Positions 42,224 to 51,037 of a stretch of 64,000 nucleotides of DNA are shown one piece after another. The stretch is from assembly GCF_050589605.1 (NCBI RefSeq), contig NZ_JBNGOO010000005.1; one strand, written 5' to 3'. Made by a program: the position numbers and the translations under genes. Within the stretch, counting starts at the first letter, position 1; the number at the start of each line of letters is the position of its first letter. The DNA is from Granulosicoccus sp947495035 (GTDB lineage: Bacteria; Pseudomonadota; Gammaproteobacteria; Granulosicoccales; Granulosicoccaceae). The notes beneath the pieces are model-generated. The model was not told the DNA's origin and searched no databases. It was given only the letters and a program-made list of their open reading frames with translations.

Positions 42224-44419
42224 TCATGCCCGGTAGGACAGGGCTCCGCAGACATTGGCCAGTTTGCTCATCCAGCGCATGCCGGTCATGGTGCGGCTAT
42301 CACTCCCTTCGGCCCCCATCTTCGCGATCAGCTGTTCCACCGAGATGAATTCGCCACTGTCCAGATCGACGTAATGCGGATAGGCCACCAGACACAGATA
42401 CACCAGTTCGTCCACCGTTCGTTCACCCCTGCGTCGGGCGCAGGTGAGTGTGTCCGTGGTTATTCCCCAACCGGCATAGAACGGCATGCCGTAGGTAACG
42501 ACCGGCACATCCCTCAGAATGGCTTCGAACCCGGATAGCGATGTCATGGTGTGCAACTCATCACATTCATGCAGGCAATCGAGAAAATGTCGAACGCTCT
42601 CGACACGATCGACACAACTGTTGAGAATGCTGTCATTGACCTCCCCCTTGCGGTTGCCGCTGACCACATCGGGGTGCGGCTTGTAGACAATGAAGGCATC
42701 GGGATTGGCCTTTCTCACCGCCGTCAGAAGTCCACCATTGGATCTGACGTCCTTCCCGCCACGCAGAATGGATTGATCTCCTTCGACCTGGCCAACGACC
42801 AGAATCCGCTTCTTGTCGGCAGTTCGCGCATTGCGCGGTACGGACTCACCCTCCTGCCGACCGACATTGTATTTGGTCAGATTGGCCGACAGAATCGATT
42901 GCCGAAGTACCCTTGCCCGGCGTAGCTCCTCGTCTGAACAGACATATTCGTTAAGCAGTCTCTCCAGTGTACTGGGCGAACCGGCATCGAAATACAGTCC
43001 CATTTCATCGATGACCAGCGACGCCGGTGGCACGAAATCGGAACCCAGGCCCCGTGAGCGGATGAAGCCATCCTCGACCCGGATGAAGGCCGAGGAGCCG
43101 GCCGATCCCGGCTGGTCGCAGCCTGCAGAAGACAGTTTCCTGCCGATACCATTGGCCGAGTCGGTAAAGCTCCAGCACAGGGGCATCTCACTGGGCGCGG
43201 CATCATTCCTGTTGGAAAAACGCAGTCGCCCATCGGGTGAGCGTAGAAACTGCGCCAGATAACGTTTTTTCCAGGGCGTGATGCCGACACAGACCCGGCT
43301 GCCGGCGTTCCTCTGAAAATAGTCCTGCTGCAGGCAGACGTGATCGAGACATTCACGCAGTGACCAGATCCTGCCGGTGACAGGACAGCAGTAACGGGCA
43401 TGATGTACATGCGTGGCGTGAAACAGCTGGTCAAGCGTTCGCCGCGCCGTTCTGCGTTCAATCGGCTGCCAGTCTTCGGTCAGGCCCCAACCGGCGTAAA
43501 AGGGTTGTCCGGCGACCTTGACGGTGCATCCGCACAGCAGGGCTTCGTAGCCCAACTGTGACGTGCCTGCATATACCACTGTCGATCGCTTCAACCACGG
43601 GATGGGGTTGTCAGCATCGGCACTGAGCTCAATGCCCAGCTCCTTTGCCCGCGCCTGCAGATAGCCCTCACGACGCCCTGCAACCACGTCCGGATGCGTG
43701 CGTACGACGATCCGTGCTTCCGGATTTTCCTGTATGGCACGTTCCAGCATGGCTTCGAAGCCTGCGGCATCCAGCCCCCCGAACCTCACGGATGCATCGT
43801 CACAGGTCTGATCCAGCACCAGCACCAGCTCTCTGCCATCGCCGTGCAGACGCGCGCCATCAGGCTGCTTGCAGAAATTGTACTTGGTGATGTCCCTGTC
43901 GATCATCAGCTGCCGACAGCGGGCTGCATAGCGCAGATCGCCTGCGTTGCACTGCGGGTCGAACTGCTCGTCAGGCTGGTTCAGGTAGCGCTCCAGCGAG
44001 GATGGCACCGTACTGTCGTAATACACGCCGAGATCGTCCACCAACAACGAATAACAGACTCGGGAATGCGCATTGGCCGAACAGGACCGGATCCAGCCAT
44101 CCTCGACATACAACACCGGTAGCTGGTGGTGAGCAGCATAACGCAGCGCTCGCTCGCTGTTCTGCTTGCGTCCCCAGACAACCACGCTCGATACGGGCAG
44201 ATGTCGTCTGGCAGCCTGTACCGGGCTGACCACTTCGGTGACGCCCAGAAATCGACTGATGTTCCTGATTCTGCGAATGCCATTGGAGAAGGAAACGGCG
44301 AAACTGGATGTCTTGCAGTCACTTCCCTGCTCCTCACAGGTGATACTGTCTTCCAGTTCCAACGTGCTCACTAGCAATAGTTCCGATAAGCCGAGACTTC
44401 CGGAACAAGCAGCATTCAA
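42224..44419 (-). CDS. kpsC: KpsC-like capsule beta-Kdo transferase, two tandem domains
   Basis: KpsC extends the poly-beta-Kdo linker of Kps capsules. The 731-residue protein has two homologous halves. The first shows VVWGRKQNSERALRYA, VEDGWIRSC, SLLVDDLGVYYDST, LVLDQTCDDASV and GQPFYAGWGLTEDW; the second shows IRVEDGFIRSRGLGSD, LVIDEMGLYFDAG, LVVGQVEGDQSI, VYKPHPDVVSGNRKG and GMPFYAGWGITTDT. The listed start is TTG 44419; family similarity begins about 50 residues in, and GTG 44371 is another option, so the N-terminus is uncertain. It is divergent from a glycosyltransferase gene, with a 90-bp gap. Confidence 0.92.
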   Translation of the reverse strand: MNAACSGSLGLSELLLVSTLELEDSITCEEQGSDCKTSSFAVSFSNGIRRIRNISRFLGVTEVVSPVQAARRHLPVSSVVVWGRKQNSERALRYAAHHQLPVLYVEDGWIRSCSANAHSRVCYSLLVDDLGVYYDSTVPSSLERYLNQPDEQFDPQCNAGDLRYAARCRQLMIDRDITKYNFCKQPDGARLHGDGRELVLVLDQTCDDASVRFGGLDAAGFEAMLERAIQENPEARIVVRTHPDVVAGRREGYLQARAKELGIELSADADNPIPWLKRSTVVYAGTSQLGYEALLCGCTVKVAGQPFYAGWGLTEDWQPIERRTARRTLDQLFHATHVHHARYCCPVTGRIWSLRECLDHVCLQQDYFQRNAGSRVCVGITPWKKRYLAQFLRSPDGRLRFSNRNDAAPSEMPLCWSFTDSANGIGRKLSSAGCDQPGSAGSSAFIRVEDGFIRSRGLGSDFVPPASLVIDEMGLYFDAGSPSTLERLLNEYVCSDEELRRARVLRQSILSANLTKYNVGRQEGESVPRNARTADKKRILVVGQVEGDQSILRGGKDVRSNGGLLTAVRKANPDAFIVYKPHPDVVSGNRKGEVNDSILNSCVDRVESVRHFLDCLHECDELHTMTSLSGFEAILRDVPVVTYGMPFYAGWGITTDTLTCARRRGERTVDELVYLCLVAYPHYVDLDSGEFISVEQLIAKMGAEGSDSRTMTGMRWMSKLANVCGALSYRA

Positions 44420-44509
44420 GCCAGCCGCGCCGAAGGATTCTCACATTTCGATCATTACTGGCTTGCAAACTGCATGTAAACGCTCTCTCGGTCGGAATCC
44501 AGAGTTGTC

Positions 44510-45583
44510 TTGAACATATTGTTTCTGCATGGTTCGCGTCATGAACTCACCCCCTGGCGAGATGGGTCGACACGCTATCGTTGCTATCACCTGGCCGAAT
44601 CTCTGCGGCAGAAGGGACATATTGCTGACATCGCTCCGCTGACCGATGTGCGCATTGAGCACCTGAACAGATACCGTACTGTCTGTGTACTCCGCCCTCG
44701 CCCGAGCAAGACGCTTGACCAGATTCTCAAACGTTGCCGAAGACTGGGCATTCGCACCGTAGCCGATGTGGATGACCTGGTGTTCATTCCACGCTACTCT
44801 GCCTTGTCACCCAGCGTCATCAATGATCAGGCGACCGAACTCAGTGTGCGCGCCCAGTTCAAGCGCAATCTGCAGGCCATGTTGTGTTTTGACGAGATAA
44901 CGGTGGCTACCGAGCCGCTGGCCCACCACTGGCGCGAACAGACCGGCAGAAGCCGAGTCAGCGTCATCCCCAATGGTCTGTCCATGCGCTGGCTGGATAC
45001 GCCGGTAAGTCGGCAGACTGATCCGGCAAACGAAGGTCGCACCATTACCTATCTGCCTGGTTCGAACAGCCACAACAGGGATTTTTCGGAAATTGTCGAC
45101 GTACTGGCCGACTTCGTGAATCGTGACAAGAACATCAGACTGCTGATTGTCGGATCGCTGAACACGGATGAGAGAAAATTTCCGAAAGCTCGACTGTCAC
45201 GCTCTCCCTGGATTGATTATTTCAAGCTTCCCCAGATCATTGCCAGCAGTTCCGTCACGCTGGCGCCGCTGGTCAAGTCACCGTTCACTCATGCGAAATC
45301 GCACATCAAGTTCATCGAGTCGGCAGCATTCGGGACACCAGCCATCTGTTCACCCAACCATGACATCTGCAGGCACGACATCGACGGACTGCACATTGCC
45401 AATACCGTCGATGACTGGCACGCCGCCCTGCAGCGGACGCTGGACCCCCCTCATGACAGCGCGGAGCTGAGTCGCATGAAAAGCTACGTTCGTCAGAATG
45501 CCACCGCCGGAAAATCAGCCGATACCCTGCTGGCGCACTGGAAAAAGGAAGGTTCACAGTCGCTGCAGAACGTTGCGGTGTAA
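44510..45583 (+). CDS. Glycosyltransferase, GT4-like
   Basis: The 357-residue protein starts at TTG 44510 (MNILFLHGSRHELTPWRDGS). It has the GT-B layout: an N-terminal Rossmann half with DGSTRYRCYHLAESLRQKGH and TVADVDDLVF, the inter-domain VSVIPNGLSMRW, and a C-terminal half with ITYLPGSNSHNRDFSEIVD, LLIVGSLN and SHIKFIESAAFGTPAICS, which holds the E of the EX7E-like motif. It probably adds a sugar of the capsule repeat or linker. It is first of three coupled plus-strand genes. Donor and acceptor are unknown. Confidence 0.8.
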   Translation: MNILFLHGSRHELTPWRDGSTRYRCYHLAESLRQKGHIADIAPLTDVRIEHLNRYRTVCVLRPRPSKTLDQILKRCRRLGIRTVADVDDLVFIPRYSALSPSVINDQATELSVRAQFKRNLQAMLCFDEITVATEPLAHHWREQTGRSRVSVIPNGLSMRWLDTPVSRQTDPANEGRTITYLPGSNSHNRDFSEIVDVLADFVNRDKNIRLLIVGSLNTDERKFPKARLSRSPWIDYFKLPQIIASSSVTLAPLVKSPFTHAKSHIKFIESAAFGTPAICSPNHDICRHDIDGLHIANTVDDWHAALQRTLDPPHDSAELSRMKSYVRQNATAGKSADTLLAHWKKEGSQSLQNVAV

Positions 45584-45597
45584 TCACAAGCCGTCGT

Positions 45598-46866
45598 TTG
45601 ACGAATAATGGCCTGGATAATGAACCAGTCACAACCATGAATCTGCCATCGCTGCAATACATCGACATCAACAACGCGATAAGCTCGGTCATCGGCGTGA
45701 GCAGCTATCCCGACTACTCGGCGCTGTTGCGCAAGACGCCTTGCTCCCGAAGGCCTCAGCACATCGTTGTCGAGAGAACGCAACGTCGCCATGATCGTGC
45801 CCGTCCGGGCACGAACGACGATACCCGCAGACAGCCGTTACTGCTCGAGGCATGGCCCGTTTTTCCCAACTCCCTCTTGAGCACCGAGATTGCGGTGAAT
45901 CTTCCGGGCCCGTTGCAAGAGCCTTTGCCGGCTCTTCTGCCTGCAGAGCTTGTCGGACAGACCGGTGGCGCGCTGGACTTCCCGGTGGACACCAGCCTTC
46001 ACTACAGGCTTCAGGAACCTCTGCCCAGCTACCTGGGCGGTCTCATGTATCGCTCTGGCCGGCACGCCATCGCCATTCTGGATGACGAGGCCAACCTGCA
46101 GCGAACAGACACCACCATGATGCGCAGCCTGCACCTTGCGCTGAACCCCATGCTTTATGGCAAGCGTACGCCGCACGAAGTACTGATTCCACATTTTCTG
46201 GACAGCAAGAACGAACCCGGAGGCAGCCTGAAAAGTCGCAGACTGGACAAGGTTCTGGTAGAGCTGTACCAGCTCTCCCATCTGTGTCACCGTCTCAATG
46301 TCATTGGCAAGGCAGATCTGGTGCTCTGCGATTCCGCTGGCATTGCCGTGGATGCCTTGCGCGCCTCGGTTCCGGCTGCCTTCATCAGCGGTACCCCATC
46401 GGGATTCGAAGAAGTCCAGGCTTGCATAAGCAGATTCCTGGAGCATGGCGATTCCCGGCGCCTGCTCGAAGAGCAGCAGGACGCGTTGGCCGATCTGCTC
46501 GACAGCGCAACTTCCGACTATCACGTCATGAGCAATCAGTGCACCCTGCGTACACTGATACGGACACGGTTGTCAGAAGCTGGCAGGCAAAGCACCCGGG
46601 AAGCCACGGGGGGCTCAACTTGTCAGGATCGGCATGGCCAGGCAGGGCTACAGTCTTCGGTCAACGAACCGGATGGTTACGAAGACCTGATTCTGCGCAC
46701 GCAGCAATCGTTGTGTTCCCGTGCCAACCGTTCCGTCAGACTGAAGTCCGGGCTGGAATCGAGTCGCAGAAAGTTCCAGAAGTTCAAGGAGTCCCCCACC
46801 CGTTTCATGGAAGACAGTCAGAGCGCCATCCTGAGATCCCTGGTTGCCGGGCGCACGGCACGGTGA
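45598..46866 (+). CDS. Uncharacterised capsule-region protein
   Basis: I do not recognise this 422-residue protein. It has no signal peptide or membrane segment. A possible GT-B-like C-terminal half is suggested by KADLVLCDSAGIAVDALRAS and VPAAFISGTPSGFEEVQA, which recall the way KpsC/KpsS-type proteins end (choice of a precious residue set after a beta strand). The last 100 residues are polar and helical, with an Arg/Lys-rich stretch RVRLKSGLESSRRKFQKFKES-like region. TTG 45598 is the outer start; ATG 45637 (MNLPSLQYIDINNA) is an alternative. Its stop overlaps the GTG start of the GT29 gene, so it is translated with it. Confidence 0.6.
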   Translation: MTNNGLDNEPVTTMNLPSLQYIDINNAISSVIGVSSYPDYSALLRKTPCSRRPQHIVVERTQRRHDRARPGTNDDTRRQPLLLEAWPVFPNSLLSTEIAVNLPGPLQEPLPALLPAELVGQTGGALDFPVDTSLHYRLQEPLPSYLGGLMYRSGRHAIAILDDEANLQRTDTTMMRSLHLALNPMLYGKRTPHEVLIPHFLDSKNEPGGSLKSRRLDKVLVELYQLSHLCHRLNVIGKADLVLCDSAGIAVDALRASVPAAFISGTPSGFEEVQACISRFLEHGDSRRLLEEQQDALADLLDSATSDYHVMSNQCTLRTLIRTRLSEAGRQSTREATGGSTCQDRHGQAGLQSSVNEPDGYEDLILRTQQSLCSRANRSVRLKSGLESSRRKFQKFKESPTRFMEDSQSAILRSLVAGRTAR

Positions 46867-47987
46867 CTCCGGCAGTACTGGAGAACGGCGAACTCGAGAC
46901 ACGTTATCGACAGGGTCGTTGGGATTCTTCTCTGCTGGACTCGGCCTTGACGCAGGCAGAGAACAGTGGTCGATCCAGCGACTGGATAATCCATTTCGAC
47001 ATTTGCCAGGCACTCAGGGGACTTACCCTGAGAGACTGGCAGCATGTCGCCAACCACTACCTCGCAGCTGACAGAGCCTCCCCGAAGTTGTGGCTCAAGC
47101 TGCTGGATTCGATTCTCAGCCCGACGCTGTTTCCCGAGCTGAGCAACGAAGAGCGCCAACGGCGCCACGACGCTCTGATCTCACCCGTCTGGCAGGATCC
47201 GATTGCCTGCGCACGCGATGTTCTGCAATCCGGATACCTGGGGTCTCGCCTTTCTCATTACCCCTGCTTGCTGACACAAGGCGAGTCCATGCGCCTACCC
47301 GTGGTGGCAAAGGGGTTTCCAGTAGGCAAGAGACGACGCCAGGCCGCCAGGCAATTGCTCTCGCTGACACAACCTTTCGAAGTTCTGATCAGAGAGTGTC
47401 TATCGCGTGCTGCAGGCGGCAAGGACACCTCGTATCGACCCACGGTCGCGGTCGTCGGGAACTCTCCCAGCATACTGACTGCCGGCAGGGGAGACGAAAT
47501 CGACTCTGCCGACCTCGTCATCAGGTTCAACAAGGTATCGATGGAGCCGAACAAGATCCGCCACACCGGCCGGCGTACCGATATCTGGGTCATGTCTCCG
47601 TCGACGCCGGTATCATGCTGTCCGGCGGATGCGAAAGGCATCATCGTCAGCGGTCTGGATTCACTGACGCGGCCGTCCTTCTTCTGGCCGACCCTGCCCG
47701 GCCCCGGCAAACCGTTGAGTCAATGTCCTGCATCACAATGGCACGAGCTGGTTGCCTGCTTCCGGGCTCCGCCCAGCGCGGGAACCCTGCTGCTGGCATC
47801 GCTCAAGGCAATGGATCTCGATGTCAGCTGTCACGGCTTTACCCGTTGCGTCACCGAGCATGCGGTCCACGGCAATCATCATGCTGACGACGATGCACGC
47901 TCTGTTCGGCACAACTGGGAAGCGGAGGCCTGCTGGCTAGGCAATCTTTTTCCCCAACGCGAAGCCTTCATTGTCTCGAGCGAGTAA
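46863..47987 (+). CDS. GT29 (sialyltransferase-like) family protein
   Basis: I set the start at GTG 46863 within the previous stop (GTGA); the long upstream extension of the frame is a shadow of the neighbouring gene. The 374-residue product has an N-terminal helical part (1-180) and a C-terminal GT29-type domain: VAVVGNSPSILTAGRGDEID followed by SADLVIRFNKV is the sialylmotif-L pattern, HTGRRTDIWVM continues it, and the C-terminal HNWEAEACWLGNLF may correspond to the motif S/VS region. In bacteria such enzymes occur in capsule and LPS loci. Whether the donor is CMP-sialic acid or CMP-Kdo cannot be told; no neuA or neuB is in the window. Confidence 0.75.
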   Translation: MTPAVLENGELETRYRQGRWDSSLLDSALTQAENSGRSSDWIIHFDICQALRGLTLRDWQHVANHYLAADRASPKLWLKLLDSILSPTLFPELSNEERQRRHDALISPVWQDPIACARDVLQSGYLGSRLSHYPCLLTQGESMRLPVVAKGFPVGKRRRQAARQLLSLTQPFEVLIRECLSRAAGGKDTSYRPTVAVVGNSPSILTAGRGDEIDSADLVIRFNKVSMEPNKIRHTGRRTDIWVMSPSTPVSCCPADAKGIIVSGLDSLTRPSFFWPTLPGPGKPLSQCPASQWHELVACFRAPPSAGTLLLASLKAMDLDVSCHGFTRCVTEHAVHGNHHADDDARSVRHNWEAEACWLGNLFPQREAFIVSSE

Positions 47988-50114
47988 GGGGTGATAGGCG
48001 GGGTCGCTGAAGTCTTCCAGTGCCCAGCGTTGCATCATGACGCGCCGTTCCGCATCCACGCGTCTTGTCTTGACGCGCGTATCGTCAGCACCACGACTCA
48101 GACCTTCGTGGTGATACAACTCGGCATGCGGCGTCCACAGATTCCTGTACCCCAGGCGACGCACCTTCATGCACAGATCGACATCATTCCAGGCAACGCC
48201 CAACTCGTCCTGATCCAGCCCCCCTGCCTGCTCGTAGACCGTTCGTCTGAGTGCCAGACAGGCGGCTGTGACCGCCGTCAGGTTCTGTGAGCAGATCAGT
48301 CGACGACAATAGCCTGCTGCTTGTCCGGGGCTGTATCGGTGGGCATGCCCGGCAACACCCGTGATGCCCACGATGACCCCGCCGTGCTGAATGCGGCCAT
48401 TGCTGTAATACAACTTTGCACCAACACAGCCGATTTCCGGCCGCATGGCCTGTCGGACCATTTCATCCAGCCAGCCTGGCGAGATGACCTCGGTGTCGTT
48501 GTTCAGCAACACCACTATCGGAGACTCACCCTGCGCCACCGCATGATTGTTGATTGCCGAGTAATTGAATGCACCGGCAAAATGCAGTACGTCGACACGT
48601 GATTGCCGAGACAGCGCACGGTAGTAGTCCAGTGTTTTCGGCTCTTCGCTGTCATTGTCCACCAGCAGTATGCGGTAGTTCGGATAGCGGGTTTTTTCCA
48701 GCACCGAGTCGATACAGGTTTTCAGGATATCGACCTTGTCACGTGTGGGTATGATGATATCGACAGCCGGCGAGGCTACCGGCAAGGGCCAGAGAACCCG
48801 ACTGATATCCGCGTGCACACCCGCTTCGACTCGGGCCTTGATACCGGCTCTCGCCAGGGCCAGCCTGATGCACTGCTGCCATTGGTCAGCATCTTCCAGG
48901 TCGTGCCCGTACTTGTCATTCGACAGCAGATAGCGACTTGCCAGAATCCGTGGAATCCGTGTTACCTGATGATCCCGCAAGGGTGGCACAGCCATGAGTC
49001 TGTCAAACCACTCGTGCTGCGGCAAGGCACCATCCTCCACCCGGTGCGCGTTTTCGCACACGCCAACCGAGGCTGCCAGCAGTATCAGGTCGTGAGTCTG
49101 CTGCCCTTCACCCGGCGGAAGGGCCAGGCGCTGTCTCCAGGCATCACAGACCATCCAGGGGAACCGGATATAGTTTCGGTTCAACAGCAGCTCGGGGTTC
49201 CAGGCCGGTTTCAACACCGGGTCTGACGCCGCCCCGTCAGCACTCACATGATCGTGATCGGCATATACCAGGATGCTGTCGTCATTCACGGCACTCAACA
49301 TCTGGTGAAACAGCTCCCGCCGACAACGGTAGCCGTGTGGCAATGGCATGCGAAACACCCGTTTTCCCGCCAGTGAGGCGGTATCGACCGACTCCGGATC
49401 AGTGGTCGAATCCCATGCTATCTCCCAACCCAGTCGTCTCGCATGGGCCATGGCGGCAATTATCGACTCATCCGGGTTCTCATGCCCGCTTGCGGACGAC
49501 AACAGTAGCAGCAACACGCCATCTCGCTCTGCGGTAATGGTAGCGGCTACACTGCCGTCAGTGTCTGCTTCGCCTTGTGGTGTGTAGGCTCGGGGGAATA
49601 TCGCATCATGTACATGGCTCCGGTAATCCGCATAGAGCACTGACACGTCAGCCGTCTCTGCTGCATCGACACAACCGCGATGGCTGAGACGTTTGCGAAT
49701 CCGGTTGATCGCAAAGCGGGAAGTCAAGCCACTCAGTACCACTCGCTCCAGCGTACAGCCAGGTTGATCCAGGCTGATGGTGCAACACTGCAGGGAGCGA
49801 TCGAGCCTGATGATTCGTTTACAGACCGGCTTGGAAGTCAGCAGCAGATGCTCCTGCAAACCACCCTCGCCTTCCAGGGTCAGCACGCAGCCGATACTGC
49901 TGAGAGAGTGCTCGATTTCCAGCATGTACCAACCGGCTTCGAGTCGCAGTTGCTGCAAATCCCAGCTGGTTGCGGTCCCGGACGGCGTAGAGGCTTCTTC
50001 GACGGATGGGCAGTGGGCCGTTGCCGATGAGATGTTGCCTTGCGCTACCGGTTGACGAACCTCATGGTAGCGGCCGACCAACCGCATCAGCCAGCGAGCA
50101 ATCGTTGCACTCAC
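47937..50114 (-). CDS. Large GT2 glycosyltransferase with N-terminal accessory domains
   Basis: The 725-residue protein ends with a GT-A fold GT2 domain from about residue 440: VDIIIPTRDKVDILKTCIDS, YRILLVDNDSEEPKTLDYY, VVLLNNDTEVISPGWLDEM (DxD-like NDTE), GCVGAKLYYSNGRIQHGGV and DLCMKVRRLGYRNLWTP. The N-terminal 110 residues form a beta-rich accessory domain and the middle (about 180-430) is a second, weaker GT2-like domain of the rhamnosyltransferase type (DDSILVYADHDHV). It probably builds the capsule repeat. It is third in the operon UDP-xylose synthase, rfbA, GT2. Its last 51 bp overlap the end of the convergent GT29 gene. Confidence 0.87.
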   Translation of the reverse strand: MSATIARWLMRLVGRYHEVRQPVAQGNISSATAHCPSVEEASTPSGTATSWDLQQLRLEAGWYMLEIEHSLSSIGCVLTLEGEGGLQEHLLLTSKPVCKRIIRLDRSLQCCTISLDQPGCTLERVVLSGLTSRFAINRIRKRLSHRGCVDAAETADVSVLYADYRSHVHDAIFPRAYTPQGEADTDGSVAATITAERDGVLLLLLSSASGHENPDESIIAAMAHARRLGWEIAWDSTTDPESVDTASLAGKRVFRMPLPHGYRCRRELFHQMLSAVNDDSILVYADHDHVSADGAASDPVLKPAWNPELLLNRNYIRFPWMVCDAWRQRLALPPGEGQQTHDLILLAASVGVCENAHRVEDGALPQHEWFDRLMAVPPLRDHQVTRIPRILASRYLLSNDKYGHDLEDADQWQQCIRLALARAGIKARVEAGVHADISRVLWPLPVASPAVDIIIPTRDKVDILKTCIDSVLEKTRYPNYRILLVDNDSEEPKTLDYYRALSRQSRVDVLHFAGAFNYSAINNHAVAQGESPIVVLLNNDTEVISPGWLDEMVRQAMRPEIGCVGAKLYYSNGRIQHGGVIVGITGVAGHAHRYSPGQAAGYCRRLICSQNLTAVTAACLALRRTVYEQAGGLDQDELGVAWNDVDLCMKVRRLGYRNLWTPHAELYHHEGLSRGADDTRVKTRRVDAERRVMMQRWALEDFSDPAYHPLLARDNEGFALGKKIA

Positions 50115-50134
50115 CGGTGCATGATCCAGCGAAC

Positions 50135-51034
50135 CTAGCTGGCCAGCTTCAGTTGAACGAGATTGCTCTGTTCTTCGACCAGGGATACGAGGTAATTGCC
50201 ATAACCGCTCTTGATCAGCGGCCGGCTCAGTGCCAGCAGGTCATGGTCATCGATCCAGCCCTGACGCCAGGAGACTTCTTCGGGGCAGGCAATCTTCACA
50301 CCCTGGCGGCTCTCCAGTGTCTGGACGAACTGGCTGGCCTCCAGCAGAGAGCCGCAAGTACCGGTATCGAGCCAGGCAAAGCCGCGCGACAGGACCTCTA
50401 CCATCAGATCTCCACGCTCGAGATACACCTTGTTGACATCGGTGATCTCCAGCTCGCCACGGGCAGAGGGCTTGATGGACTTGGCGATATCAACGACATC
50501 ATTGTCATAGAAATACAGGCCTGTTACTGCATGACTGGATTTCGGCTGAGCAGGTTTTTCTTCGATATCCAGAGCCTTGCCACTCTTGTCGAACGCTACC
50601 ACGCCGTAGCGTTCCGGGTCACTGACACGATAGGCAAACACGCTCGCTCCTCGCGTCTGGCTGGTGGCGTTGAGCAATGAGCTGCTCAGATCGTGCCCAT
50701 AGAAGATATTGTCGCCAAGAATGAGAGCAACCGAGTCATCTCCGATGAAATCCTCGCCGATCAGGAATGACTGCGCCAGGCCATCCGGCTCTGGCTGCGT
50801 GGCATAGTCGAGTTCGATTCCCCACTGGCTACCATCACCGAGCAGGGATTCGAACAGGGGAATATCTCTTGGTGTGGAGATAAGCAATATCTCGCGAATA
50901 CCCGCCAGCATCAATGTGCTGAGCGGGTAGTAGATCATGGGCTTGTCATACACCGGCATCAGCTGCTTCGATACAACCTGAGTCATCGGATGCAACCGGG
51001 TTCCAGAACCACCTGCCAGTATGATGCCCTTCAT
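50135..51034 (-). CDS. rfbA: Glucose-1-phosphate thymidylyltransferase
   Basis: RfbA (RmlA) makes dTDP-glucose from glucose 1-phosphate and dTTP, the first step to dTDP-rhamnose. The 299-residue protein shows the nucleotidyltransferase signature GIILAGGSGTRLHPMT at its start, SKQLMPVYDKPMIYYPLST, LILGDNIFYG and GELEITDVNKVYLE. It lies three bases after the UDP-glucuronate decarboxylase stop, and over 30 kb from rfbCDB. Confidence 0.97.
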   Translation of the reverse strand: MKGIILAGGSGTRLHPMTQVVSKQLMPVYDKPMIYYPLSTLMLAGIREILLISTPRDIPLFESLLGDGSQWGIELDYATQPEPDGLAQSFLIGEDFIGDDSVALILGDNIFYGHDLSSSLLNATSQTRGASVFAYRVSDPERYGVVAFDKSGKALDIEEKPAQPKSSHAVTGLYFYDNDVVDIAKSIKPSARGELEITDVNKVYLERGDLMVEVLSRGFAWLDTGTCGSLLEASQFVQTLESRQGVKIACPEEVSWRQGWIDDHDLLALSRPLIKSGYGNYLVSLVEEQSNLVQLKLAS

Positions 51035-51037
51035 GAT

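Noticed and set aside
41081..44509. Search for a JUMPstart/ops element before the capsule genes
   Set aside because: No GGCGGTAG-type ops sequence was found in the intergenic gaps of the locus.
46284..46862. 193-codon N-terminal extension of the GT29 frame
   Set aside because: It overlaps the previous gene out of frame, has no family similarity, and a GTG start overlapping the upstream stop explains the gene better.
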